DNA of 64,000 bases from Cyathus striatus (taxonomy: Eukaryota > Basidiomycota > Agaricomycetes > Agaricales > Nidulariaceae), in assembly GCA_025738555.1 (NCBI GenBank), contig JAOVFP010000003.1, positions 2,294,001-2,358,000 of the forward strand, given 5' to 3'. The notes below the pieces were generated by a model. That model was not told the origin of the DNA and did no database searches. It saw only the letters and a program-made list of their open reading frames with translations. A program made the position numbers and the translations under genes. Of the stretch, positions 47,281 through 59,314 are shown piece by piece; the stretch's first letter is position 1, and each line of letters opens with the position of its first letter.

Positions 47281-50200
47281 ATGGCAACTTATGCCGTCAC
47301 TATCTCGGTAGATGACAAAGATATGTTAACCTGTGACTTTCCCGCGAAAGATATGACACAAAAGAATTTGTTAGCAAGCGATGCAAACGGAGAAAATTCA
47401 AAATCAGATTTGGAACGAAAATTTGGATGGTTTGTTTCAGTGCCCATGATATTTTCTTTTGCGAAAAGAACTAATTCTTCACAATTGTAGTAAAATAACG
47501 AAAACATCAAAAGTAAATATTAAAGTCGATTGCAAGCATAATCACTTGTATGACCCACATGAGATATCTACAATGGAAATTAAAGATATAGCAAATAAGT
47601 TGCAATTAAACTCAGGTATGTCTGTCAAAAATTTATTGGACATGTAATAACCATGGCTGTATTGAGAAGAAACCAATATATCTTTGGATTATGTATCAAA
47701 GAAGAACTTGAGGAAGACTGGCACACTCATTTTAAATGTGTCTCAGATATCATGCTCAGCTGAACTCATACAATTTAAGCTGCAAACCTCTGAGAAGAAG
47801 TGCTTTTATACTGTGGCTGATTTGGAAGGCTTAGGAATTGTATCACAAATTTTAAGGACTAAGACTGGTCTTGAGTGTCCAGAATGGGTTAATCTTCTTG
47901 GTTCAATGGGAAGCTTACTCAAGATTGCTGAACCAATTGCTGAGGTAAAGTCTTTGTTTATTGATTACATTTATTCTGGTTTTTACTAACTGTGAAAGGT
48001 TGATCCTCATGCAAAATTGGCACTTTTTGCAGCAGAAGTTGCTTTTGAGGTACATGCTGTTGTATATTTATCTGTATCAAAATACTAATATTATAGTCAT
48101 ACAGCTATTCATGAGTCAGAAAGAACGTGATGAACAAGTACTTGGTTTAATTCAGGTGATGACTAATTTGTATCAAATGATTTTGGACTCCGATCCTTTG
48201 ATAAAATGTAAAACATTAAGCCAATCTATCAATGACTTGATAGCTCTGACAAGAGAATGTGCATATTTTATTGCACAGTATGTGAAAACAGGACCATTTG
48301 GTATGCATTATTTCATATACACTGTGACTTAAATAACTGATGTTTATTACAGCACAGCGCATGATTGTGAATGCAATCTCCAATGCTGATGATATGATTT
48401 TTCAATTTGAAAAACAATTTTTCATTCTCAAAGAAATATTTTTTACTGGAATTATGTTATCTATTGGACAAATGAATATCCGAATGCTGGAGAAACTTGA
48501 CAGAATGGATGATAAGTTAGATCAACTAGGTAAGCTAAAAATATTTACAACAAGCTTAAAGATGCACTCAATTGTTCTTTATCAGTTGAAATGCTGCAAC
48601 TTCCTGTACTTGGAAGATCATGGAACAAGTTGGATGGCTGTATAGAAAGAATTCAAGAACCCATTCTTAGTAAAATATACAAATGGGGTGCAAGCATAAG
48701 TGATGACACTCCCAATATTTTCATTTTGCTTGGAGTTTCAAAACTTGCAAAGACTGGTATATCACATACAGTTGCTAGTTATTTTAATGAGCAAGGTCGT
48801 CTTGGGGCTACCATTTTTTTTGACTTATACCACTCAAGCTGCCAGACTTTCTTTCCTTCTATCATCCAGGAACTCTGCAGATACCATCCAGCAATATATG
48901 AGAAAGTCATGACAGGCCTGAAGAGAAATGCTAAATTTTTACATGATCCACCTGAACGACAATTTGACTTTCTTGAATCACAAGTGTTTCAAAGTATCAC
49001 AATGATTGGACCCATTGTTATCATTGTGGATGGGTTTGATGAATGTGTTGATCAAGAGACCTGGAATCTAGTAGAACTATTCTCAAGGTTTCCTCAAAAT
49101 ATCCGACTTATGATTACATCAGGAACTGCAGATGTCATTTTTTCAGCACTTCCTTTTGGATTATGCATACAGCACAAAATGACAACCATGGAGGACAATG
49201 ACAGATGGGGGAACTTGAAGATATATATATTTGAATTTTTAACCATCTTGGAACAGTCACGACCAAATCTTTTCCAGTTGCATTCATGCCAGGTCATTAC
49301 TAAAGAAATTTATGTGAAAAGCCATGGAGTTGCATATTTAGCTCAAGCCATGTTAGAATTCATTGCAACAAAAGATGATGATATCTCAGTAGAATTCATT
49401 GGGAAAATGTTCACATTACATCATCCAAGAAATGAAAATGAGGCAAAAGAAAATATCAGATGTAGTATAATTCCAAATTTGAAACTTAAGACATTCTCTG
49501 ATCTATACAATCTTGGAAAATGGACAGAAAAGCTTGTTAAGTCAGTTAAAAGACTTGTAGAACTTCAATTCATTGATGTCATAGATGGTCATCTTAAAAT
49601 GAAAAATTATGATGCAGTGCTTGGAATTAGTATTTCCCAACTCTGTAAATTATATGATCAAACCTGTATACCACAAACATGGTGTAATGCTTCCAATGTT
49701 GTGCAGGCAGTGTCAGCAATAAAACTTATTGAGCATCTCCCAGAAGTTCACAGTGAATGTGTATCCCTTGCAGTGCACTGTATACTTACCTGCAAGTGCT
49801 CATCTCCACCAGAAGTGATGAAACAAGGGAATCGATCTACTGTTAAATATCTCCTTAGCAATCATCCAGGAAATGACATTCATAGGGCTCCTCCTAGTAT
49901 ATCATGGGCTCTTCAATGCTATCATAATATTTTGGACTTCTATAGTGGCAAGGAGAGACAGATTTTCTCCAAAGATCCTAATGTAGTATTTATTACTCCC
50001 CCTCTCCAACATTCTGGATTATCAAATTCCACAGACAAGATCACCCTTCTAAAGATTAATTATTATGCTTGGGTAAGTTTACCCTACATGTTCTCATGAC
50101 TGGAGTATTCATATCATGTTAAGACCATAGCAGATGTACAGGTTGAAGCTATGATTTACCGAGCTGTAACAGAAGAGGGGAAAAGCATGCTTGAAAAGAT

Positions 50201-50631
50201 GCAGATCAACCTTGAAAGTTCTATTGAGGATGTCCAGCCTTATAGCGAAAGTCCAAATGATGCTTATGTTCAAGTTGTTAAGAATCCACTAACTGGGAAG
50301 GCATCCTGGTTTGTCAAGAACATAACAAATACTGGAAGGGGATGGGTGGTGGCTGATATTTTCTGGTTTAACTGCACAACCCCAACTAGCAATAGCATTA
50401 CACAAGATAACATTGATGATGCTGCTACAGAAGGCCTGGGAATTGGATTTGTAAATTCTTTGCTTCCTGGTGACCACATTGCTATCATTACTAAATCTGA
50501 GGTAAGTGGTTATTGCTGGTGGACGGTAAGTGTTATCTCACCATATCATTTATTTTCAGGACCATTATGGTATTTACAGTGGAATTACACTGTATACAGA
50601 TGCAAAGGAGAAATGTTCTCTGACAAATTAA
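47281..50631 (+). CDS. NACHT-like STAND protein, copy B (9 exons, ~970 aa)
   Basis: Exons: 47281-47429, 47491-47615, 47667-47944, 47999-48049, 48105-48300, 48353-48529, 48586-50072, 50124-50501, 50560-50631. Exons 1-6 have exactly the lengths of gene A (149, 125, 278, 51, 196, 177) and the phases agree throughout. The helical segment reads VDPHAKLALFAAEVAFE and ECAYFIAQY. The P-loop is GVSKLAKT again (residues 375-382), but Walker B is canonical here (VIIVDGFDEC). MITSGTA replaces the usual TSRP. The C-terminal domain (VQVVKNPLTGKASWFVKNI, DIFWFN, GIGFVNSLLPGDHIAII) and the tail ITLYTDAKEKCSLTN match gene A. An alternative last donor at 50526 would give a 34-bp intron. Intact; the more canonical member of the pair. 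Expected to be cytoplasmic; partner and ligand unknown. Confidence 0.85.
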
Positions 50632-50735
50632 AAAAGAGAACAAGAATATTTGTTCTTTTAGTACTGAATAACTCATTTAGCATTGAACCTTTATAGTTGC
50701 ACCAAATTGTTGTCTGATTTTTTTTAAGAGACATT

Positions 50736-51013
50736 ACTGGATGATTTTGACCAAGTGTTCAGTTACGCGTCATGCAGGGCCTTTGAACTGAACACTTGAG
50801 CACATTTGTCACGCATCACAGGCTGTCATGAACAGTAGTTTGAGAGAGATATGGCGCTTACTTAGCCAAAAAATTTTGCCCATGCCGGGCATCTGTATGG
50901 GTATGAACAGTTCTGCCCCGTGTCACACATTAATTTCAGGCTTGAACACTTGGTTGAGCCGAATTTTCCGTCATGCTCTCCTGAGTGTGAACAAGTGGTT
51001 GAAATCATCCAGT
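50736..51013. mobile_element. Small MITE-like element, 278 bp
   Basis: ACTGGATGATTTTGACCA at the left and, reverse-complemented, ACTGGATGATTTCAACCA at the right continue as roughly TGTTCA. About 26-bp TIRs with few mismatches, about 100 bp downstream of gene B and absent after gene A. No TSD recognised. Confidence 0.65.
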
Positions 51014-52246
51014 AGTTCCAATTACAAATTATTACCTCTAGAAGTACATGATTATTGAAGGTTGCAACTTAGTGGTTTAGTATCTTCATTGAAACATTAA
51101 TAATAATTCAACAGTTTTGAAAGGTAAGGAGGCCTGAATCTCACAAGCACAAAACTTGTAGCAGCTGTAAGGAAATAAATATTTTTTATTATTATAACAT
51201 ACATGCTATTTAGATACACCAAGCAAGACTTGGGGTGCAGTAGGGCAGAAGTAAAGAAAGACAGCTGATAGATACTATGGAATTGACATGCGATTGTTAG
51301 GAGTTGCATAGAGTGGAGGTTGCGGAATAGTTCTTGATTTAAAGATGGCTATGAAGAGCGGGAATTAGTGTCAAGTTGGAAAAGGTTAGGTCTGAGCTAA
51401 CCATGATGTAACAGGTATACAGTCATGAATACACTGCGTTACAACCTCCCGATATCTGAAATATGTAATGCAATATATAGCTGATGAAAAAAAGTATGTT
51501 ATTAAAACATCAAATTGGATATGGTATACAAAGCTCACTATAGCATCAGTTGACTCTCCACAATTGTACAATGAATACAAGAGTTTGATAAATAGATTAA
51601 AGAACATGTCAGATCATTAATATCCCACTAGTTACAGGTCTCTAGAACCCCGATGGGATATACAACTGCATAAAGAATTTATTATATGAGTCATGGTAAC
51701 ACATGCTAGAGTAATAGTGTACTAAAGAGCTCATCACATAAAGAAAATAGGGTATGGACATCGAGACCTAACCAATGGAACAATGGTAGTGGGGTAGGTA
51801 CATTTTCCTAGCCCAAACGAATTACATGCAGCTGTAAGTCAAAGAAAAATAACATAGAAGGGTGAACGATCCCCCAATGCCCTTCCCGCGGCAAAGATCC
51901 GGCCTGGAGTCATGAAAGATACATGTCTTCTTATTTGAGGCGGATCATCAGTGTTTCGATGAAGAATGTACTGTTGGTGTGCTTACGCCACAATGTCGGG
52001 TATATATTCCTCGTAATGCCCATCGTTCTCTAATCGTCGTATGAATGACATAATGCATCGAAGGTCATACAGGTTAATTTGACATAAGAAAGAGTGGTAA
52101 CTGTGTACTACATTATAACTCACCAATCATAAATTCAATGTACTTGAATATCCAATTCGTACGAAGCTCTGATACATCTCACATGGTTGCATAAGAACAC
52201 TACTTTGAAGTTGAGTATACGCGGAAACGTAGGACTGATAGCACAA
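51014..52246. other. No gene recognised
   Basis: Moderately AT-rich with only short frames. Confidence 0.5.
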
Positions 52247-53385
52247 TCAGTTGCAGGAAGCAGTAGATAATGAGAAAGAGATTGCGGTTGGGATAGGGAA
52301 GTTGTCTGTACGATGATTCATTGTCAGTACATACCTCAGGCCATACACCGAACGGAAGCTAGAGGAAAGGGAAAACAAAATTTCTGACATTCTCAATAAT
52401 TTCTGGAAAGAGACTTCCCATGTCCCATAAACTGTCTTATCATACTTTGAGGCACCTTTAAAATCTTCATTATCCATCAGTTTAGCTCTGTACTTCAGGT
52501 AAACTTTCAGATATTTACTAATGTCACAACCACCACTCATTATGTAGACACCAGCTTGAGCAATGGCTAAAGGAAGGCAATAGAGTTCATTTACTATATC
52601 TTTGGATATATTTTGATATTTTTTAGACTGCTTTTCTAATCCACTGGTTTTAAGCAGTAATTCAATAGCAATAGTATCAGACATTTCTTTAACTTCCATA
52701 GAATTATCACTCCTAGTAGTTTTCTTCAATGCTTGATTTCTGCTACTTATAAGTATATTTCCCTTATTTCCAGGTGGAAGAAATTTCTCCACCACTTCTG
52801 GGGGTCCATCAGCATTGTCATAGATTATCAACCATTTGCACTTTAGAGATGAAATCCAGCTCAGAACAGCATTTGCAGAAAATTCACCTGACTGAGCAGA
52901 TGGATAAGTCTTATACAAATCTTTAAGGCCTTGTACAGCACTTTCTTCTGAAGATGTATCAATCCAGAATATGTACTCAAAACTAATAATGAATTAATTA
53001 CTTAGATTTAGATTTAATCAATCACATACTATTCCTCAGAATTATCTTTAAATTTCAGGCAAATTTGGGTTTTACCAATTCCACCCATTCCATAGAGAAG
53101 AAAATACATTCTTGTTACAGTCATATTCTCTGACTTGAAGTATTTCTTCAGTGCATCAAGGTATTCCTCTTGCCCAGTGAACATTTCAGTGGTGCTTGGA
53201 GCTATTTGACTAATTGGTGAAAGTTGCCCATCTCTCATTAGATTGTAATCATGTTAATCTAGAATACTCCATCAGACTTTGTGAATGGTTATTGCAACTG
53301 ATTAAAATACCTGATCAATATATGTCACATTATCTATCATCGTTGCTGTATTGATAGAGACATTCTGCGAATTTGCGAAGGCCAT
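52247..53385 (-). pseudogene. NB-ARC STAND gene, probably broken
   Basis: Candidate first exon 53385-53311 (MAFANSQNVSINTATMIDNV) ends in CAG|GTATTT, resembling the N-terminus of fungal NB-ARC/TPR proteins. The next coding part (53238-53030) holds the P-loop YGMGGIGKTQICLKF. An intron (53029-52983) leads to YIFWIDTSSEES, Walker B KWLIIYDNADGPP, the NB-ARC motif NILISSRN and the GLPLA-type CLPLAIAQAGVYIM. Between exon 1 and 53238 no acceptor restores the frame, fitting a 1-bp frameshift near 53252. Homology also ends in a frameshift near 52390 (after TWEVSFQKL), and no TPR or WD40 repeats follow. Such proteins act as ATP-dependent intracellular switches in fungal non-self recognition; this copy looks dead. 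Confidence 0.75.
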
Positions 53386-53399
53386 AGTGGTAGTATGAG

Positions 53400-55540
53400 T
53401 ACTGCGTAGTTTGTTCGGTGGGTTAGTGTCAATCGGCTGCAGGAGTTATTATACGCCTCGCGGCTTTACAGCACCGTACAGCAACCGGCGATATCAATCT
53501 CAATCTCACCTATTTCCCTCCACCTGCACGGCCGCCGTGAACCGACTCGACGGATCTGTCACGATAATGTATTAATAGAACCTATCGTTCTCACAGCACC
53601 GATCAGCTGAGCCTTTTGAAGCACCGATTTCACAGCTAGAATTTTAATAATATACTTACGCGTACTGCCGTTCATTCGGTTTCTATCTTCCGAATCAGTT
53701 CTCGAGGGTATTTACATCGAATAGGACGCCTGTAGAAGTGGGAGAGATTTCATCCCATAGCATACTCGTATCCATGAGGGAAGCCGTTCCCACTCGTTCA
53801 AGCATATGCTGTTATGTGGTCAACCTGGTTTTTATTAATCGATTCACGCTCGCATTTTACGTAAGAGGTCTAGTTCAGGAGAGACGCGGGGCGCTGCTAA
53901 CAATAAACAAATTGAAGACACGAGCGATTCACTATTCGGTGCAAATTCGGTGGTAGCTCGGAGTTTGAAACGGTTGACAAACCGTCTGCCACGTTGCTTC
54001 ACGGACCCGGGTCTATTAACGTTAGCTAACGGCCACTTAAGCTGGTACCTTTGTGGTACCTCGCTGGCACCTCGCCGCTCGCTCACAGGCCAATGCAACT
54101 CCGCCACCCAACTGCTTTAGCTTTTCTACTTTATTTTCGACATGAAGAATCAATGATCTAGTCTACCCGTCCTGCACTATCTTGCACCACGAAGGTCAGA
54201 CTCCGATCTTGAGTCCTCCTGCCCGTACTGACTTTTCGTACAGACTGCTGACTTGCTGCAGACAATCAGAGACATCAAATCATCTTATCTCTTGCCCCAA
54301 TGGAGACATATTGTCAAATCCGACACGATACCAAAGTGCTCTGTCCCTGCGGTCTCATGAGCCTTTGCAACACGAAATACGAGCCTCCACGCAGCGGGCA
54401 TAGTTGGAAATACCATACGATATTGGATTGGGATAGATGCTATACATGGGGCTGAGAGTGAGATGAAGGCACAGCACTTATAGGTGAGCTATTCGCCCTG
54501 TTTGCGTCGCTTACTGGTTAGCTTCTATTATTCTTCGTTCTCTCTTGCTATTGCACTGCTATTCTACTTCCTAGCTTTCTCCCTTCCTCATCCACACGTA
54601 CCGTAAACTGGTATTGCAGCGTCCCCTCTTCGACATTATTATTTCCATTTTCTTTTTGCTCAACGTTGACTGGTGTGACCCTATGCTTTCTTCCTATATC
54701 ACTTACCCCGTGTCTGTTATTTCCTATGAGTGACACTGTACCAGATAACGAAACTCTGTACGAACACAAGGCTCGTGACACTCGCTTCGTGCCTTGCTGT
54801 ACCGTGCCACGTCGTCACTAACCATTTCGCTTTCATTATTTTCGTTCACTTCCTCCATGGGTGCCCGTGAACTGTTTCCTTCACTCCAATTTCTATTGCC
54901 CATCTGTTCGTTCTCGCGAATGTCAAGAAAATGTCAAGTCAATGTCTAGTTCAGTGCAACTGCTCGCGTTAAAAGGTCACATCTCATATTTCCCCTTTTT
55001 CCAACCTATTTCTCGTTAAAAAGTTCACTTCAGCGCAATTTTCCTCATTAAATGCTTGTCAGTGACTCAGAGTGAACATCTCAATACCATTTTACTCGTC
55101 GATAACTCGGCGCAAGGCTCGGTTCAATCCGAATGTTGTACATAAGCTTGCGATGCGCTCAATCATCCAACTCAACTGCTTCCGTTCGCTTTCACAATTG
55201 CTACCATCCACGTTTAGATTCTAGAATGAGCTAACAACCATCCGCGAGGTGAGTGAGCTCATTATTTCACTATGACTGCACTTTTGACGTCTCTCACACC
55301 AAAAAGCTTGTATGTCCTCTCTGGTCTCCCAGGTCCCTCGTTCCTATGCCACGATGTCGACACGAGCGTTACTAATCAGCGCTCAGTACTCTATTGCGAC
55401 GTCTAACCAACCGCTCCACCCTGTATAGCTAGTAAGGTGAGGTAGCTAAGTCCTCTAAAAGAAGTGAACCGAGTCTCGAAGACATAATCCTCGTTTCTAC
55501 GCAATGTGGTGGTGGTGACGACGGTGGTGACAGTGATGAG
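53400..55540. other. No gene recognised; several CpG-rich stretches
   Basis: The 5' flank of the NB-ARC gene and further GC-balanced DNA without recognisable domains. CACTCGTTCAAGC, GGTACCTTTGTGGTACC and similar phrases occur but no repeat family is shared with the rest of the window. Confidence 0.45.
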
Positions 55541-55609
55541 GGAGTCAGTGAGGTGGGATGAATAGTAAGACCTTTGGTGAAGGCAGTTTAGGTCGAAGTG
55601 GTTGAAGTA

Positions 55610-56710
55610 GCAGAAGTAGCGTGAGCAGCGAAGAGGAGAGGGGAAATATTTGATATGCAGGGCCTCCGGGGTGTTTGCCAGCCATCGATCTCGATGAAGA
55701 TCTCGAACGCCTCGAATGCTCCCTCCTCAGCTCTACACGAAACCCAACAACTAACCCCACCATCGTAATGTTCAACGTGCACATCAGTGTCGTATGCACA
55801 GAATATATCTGCGAACTCTGTAGATCCGCTTCGGCTTGTGCTTGTAACGTTATAGATTTAAAAAAAAATGGAGCGTGTATGACCGCTGGGCGGCATAGCT
55901 AACGACTGAATACCTAGCGGTTCGTATTCGATGTCGTGCAAGCGGGAGGAACCGCGGTAGAGGGTATATTCTTGAGCGTAGACATTAAGAGGGAGGTATA
56001 CGATCGCATGTTCGTGCGATTAAAGAGTCTCAGACTACAATTGCAATCGAAGCAACTGAGCATGGTGTAGTTGTGTATTGTCATTGTGAACGTTGGCTTG
56101 AGTGGGGATGGACGAATGAGATGTGGAGAGTCCGCTGCTGATCGAGATGCGATAGTTGGAGGCAAGGCGGAAGAAACGCAGTATGAGTAGCTGGAAGCGC
56201 TACTTAAGGAAAAGGCATCAATCCTTGGGAGAATACAAAACGACCTGCGTATGCGATCGTTGACATCAGAGGCGGCGAAACTGCCCAGAGCTAGGGAGGA
56301 AACGTACTTTGTGTAGTAGGAAGAGACGCTAAAGGCTTAAACGCTGAAATACAGCCCCTAGCACCAACTAACCCTGAATATGCTTCCTCCCTCCTTTCCC
56401 TCTTCTCCCTTCCATACGTCTTCTTACCTTCCCTCTTGATCTCCTGTACCCTGTAGTTCACGTTCTGTCAAAGCGTAAAGAGGGTCTCCACGCAATTTGT
56501 TGTTGATGCGAGGAATATGAGGAGGCATAATATTATCCACGAACTGGTCTTAGGTGACGAATCACTATCCCCCCTTCCGGCATATACGGTATCCACCACC
56601 TGCTCTCAATGTAAGCGGGCCAAGGAGAAGCGAGTGCGTTACTCAATATACAAGGAGGTGACCGGAACGCAGCGAGGGCTGGAGTGTGTATCGAGCAGGA
56701 CCAGTCGACA
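55610..56710 (-). repeat. Repeat-family unit Z, copy 3
   Basis: GTAATGTTCAACGTGCACAT, CAGTGTCGTATGCACAGAAT, TATACGATCGCATGTTCGTG, ATCCACGAACTGGTC and GGTGACGAATCACTATC align with copies 1 and 2. It abuts the left arm of the large inverted repeat, so unit Z is probably the 3' continuation of the same parent gene. Confidence 0.7.
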
Positions 56711-56714
56711 AGGG

Positions 56715-58365
56715 TGGCGAAGCCGTAAGAGGCGAACTCGGAGTTGACACAGCCTCCTTGATCTCACCATCGGTGGCATCCACCGACAAATTGGATCATC
56801 GCGACTAGCAAAATAAAACTCATAAGCTACAACAATTCATCAGCAGCATCACCACTACACACACCTCTTTTGAACAGGCAGGCAGGAGCTGCACCATCCG
56901 CATTCGTCAAACTGAATCCACCCCGAGAAACTCCGTGATCTTGGTGTAGCTCCAGGTGCCTTGGGTAGAAATAGCCCCCGTTTACGAACGTTGCGTATCC
57001 AACGACCCCTGTCGTTCTGGAGAAGGCTTTTGACCATCCACCACGCGCGAAAGCATATATGTCCCCAGGTACCGAAGTCGATCGAAGTGGAGTGGGTGAA
57101 GGAGGCGGCGGAGGCGGGGCCTCAAGACTAACGAAATACCATCGACCTATTCAAATCAACCTCCGTGCGTCCATATACCATCAGTTCACATATCATCACC
57201 GGCGCACGAGCAGGAATCGCAGGCTGAGGTACAGAGAGCTCCATATGCATCGCCTCCACTAAATGCTGTCTCTGTGGTCCAGTACGCATCGTCGCGTATG
57301 CTTGTTACTGCTATTGTTGTTGAGAAGCGATATACAGGTTCCAGGACTGGAAGCACTCGGGACCTTAGGCACATTCGGATTCTGGGGGAGGAACAAACTC
57401 TTTCTATTGTTCTCTCCAGGAACCTGTAAACCGCCTTCATGCAGCTCGACAAGAATCGGAGTACGAAGGGACTGTAGAGGCGGAGGTGCTGGAGGGAGGT
57501 CAAGTAAAGGTGCGGAAGGGTGTTATTGTGGTAGTGGTGGTGGTGTCCGCGAATAAGACATGGAAGTTAAATGACCCCATCAAAACTTCTTTCCACCTCC
57601 CTACGCTTCTCTCATTCTCCGTTCTCCATCCTCCTCCTTAACCCACTCAGCCTCTTCAGAAGACGACGACGGATCTGATTAACAACCGCCAACGCACCCA
57701 ACCTCCTAATCACGGGCTCAGACTCAGATTCAGGAGATAGCGACTCAGCCAAGGACGTATCACGCATCAACGAATCCATAATCTCCAACCGAAGCTCTTC
57801 ATCATCTTCAATGACAATTCTCCCACCGAGCCCATCCGCATCCGCATCATGCTCTGCGAGTCTCTTTCATTCCCTATGGATAGCGCAGGACTAGGGGACA
57901 GGGACGCGTTCTTCTTGTTTTCAATCTTGAGCAGGATTTGCCTGAGACTTGACGTGATCCCTGAAAACGCTGCACTAGCACTTGCAATCGAACTCGCTAC
58001 ACCCTGCACACCCATTCCCATACGCATACTCCACATAGTCAACGCTGTAACCGCAGGCGATCCCATGCTCATTGCAGAAGCCATCTATCCTTTTCCAAGA
58101 GACGACATAGGGCTTCCCTACTACCTAGGTGGTATTAAGCAAATCCAACAGCTGTTGTTGGCGGCACTTGAGAAATCCAAAAGCTGGGGCCTATTCGCTG
58201 TTGAATGTGCCGTTGTCGCTGACGAAGAAGCGGGAACAAGAGTAGAAGGAGCTGCAGCTGCAGAATGAACAGACGACCGACTAGCCTGCGTATGCACCCG
58301 CGTGTGGGGAAGGTGGTTTGAAAGTGTGTGAGGGCGGAGAGTGTGTTTGGTTAAAAAGGGATTGA
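56715..58365 (-). repeat. Large inverted repeat, left arm (Ser/Pro-rich family, minus orientation)
   Basis: Read on the minus strand: ATTAHSTANRPQLLDFSS (58230-58180), SAMSMGSPAVTALTMWS (58080) and ALSIGNERDSQSM (57880). Then come LHEGGLQ-type sequence (about 57420) and TPRSRSFSGWIQF (56940), and GEIKEAVSTPSS-type sequence (about 56760). All of these have counterparts in 59315-61085 in inverse orientation. Frames are broken. Confidence 0.75.
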
Positions 58366-59314
58366 AGTTAACGAAGAAGAATGATGAGCAGTCTTACCCG
58401 ACGTGGTGCACACTGTAACTCTCTCTACGATGGAATCTCTCGTGGTCTTGATGAAACTGGGGCCCTGTCCCCCAAGTGTCTCCGCCCACCCTCATAACGA
58501 CAGCTGATCAGAGTAGTCCCAGTAGTGTAGCTTCATCGCAGTTGGTCCGCCTTCAAGCTCCGTGTGGTGCTAGTAGGACTTGTGACCTGTTGACTATGGG
58601 AGGTGGGTCGGTGTTAGCAAGATGTTGATCAAGGTGGAGAGTACTTATTACAAAGGACTTTACCTTCATCCATATCTTACAGTTCGAGGCAGCTACTAGG
58701 CGTCCATTATGGGAGTTGGACAAGTCAGTGGCAGTCACAGACCGGGTGAAGAGATTAGAAGCGCTGGAACAAACCCAAGTTCACACGTTGGTGCATCCGG
58801 AGTCGGACCGGAAGTGTAAGCGTTCAAGCGCTTACTTAGGTATGGGAACGTTCTTCGGCGCTTCCGGAAGGCACGTTCTTTCAGTTCAAGTCCCCGGCCC
58901 TCTTCCACTCTGGACTCTGGAGTCTGGCCTTCGTCAGCTGGGTCGGTCCTCTCCCGAAGACCAAGGATGTATAAAAATGGTAAATTCAGTTCATACTGAC
59001 TGCTGTACCCCGTTGCACACATAAAAGCTAACTTATCTTATGCAGTACTACTAATTCAACTTCTCGTAGAGCCATACCACGCAGTGGCACATCCGCATTC
59101 CCGTCCGACTCCACTTCAGCTTTGACGTGGGCGTGTTCCACTAACCGCGACCCCTGCTCAAAACTAAGTTTATGGGATGTTGATGATATGATTGCTGCGA
59201 GCTTGGAAGGGGTGGATCGAGTTTGGGCGGGGTTACACTGCAGACTACGCAGCTCCTTAAGACTTCCCAAGGTACAGCTCAATGTGCCACTTCACCCGCA
59301 CCCACCACACGTCT
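58366..59314. other. Spacer of the inverted repeat; no gene recognised
   Basis: About 950 bp unrelated to the arms. Frames on both strands are short and without recognisable domain. Confidence 0.5.

Noticed and set aside
55340..55430. tRNA-like stretch on the minus strand (GGTTGGTTAGACG)
   Set aside because: No convincing B box or cloverleaf pairing.
57767..58268. Opposed 105- and 139-codon frames
   Set aside because: Both overlap one decayed repeat-family module; neither continues intact in the other copy.
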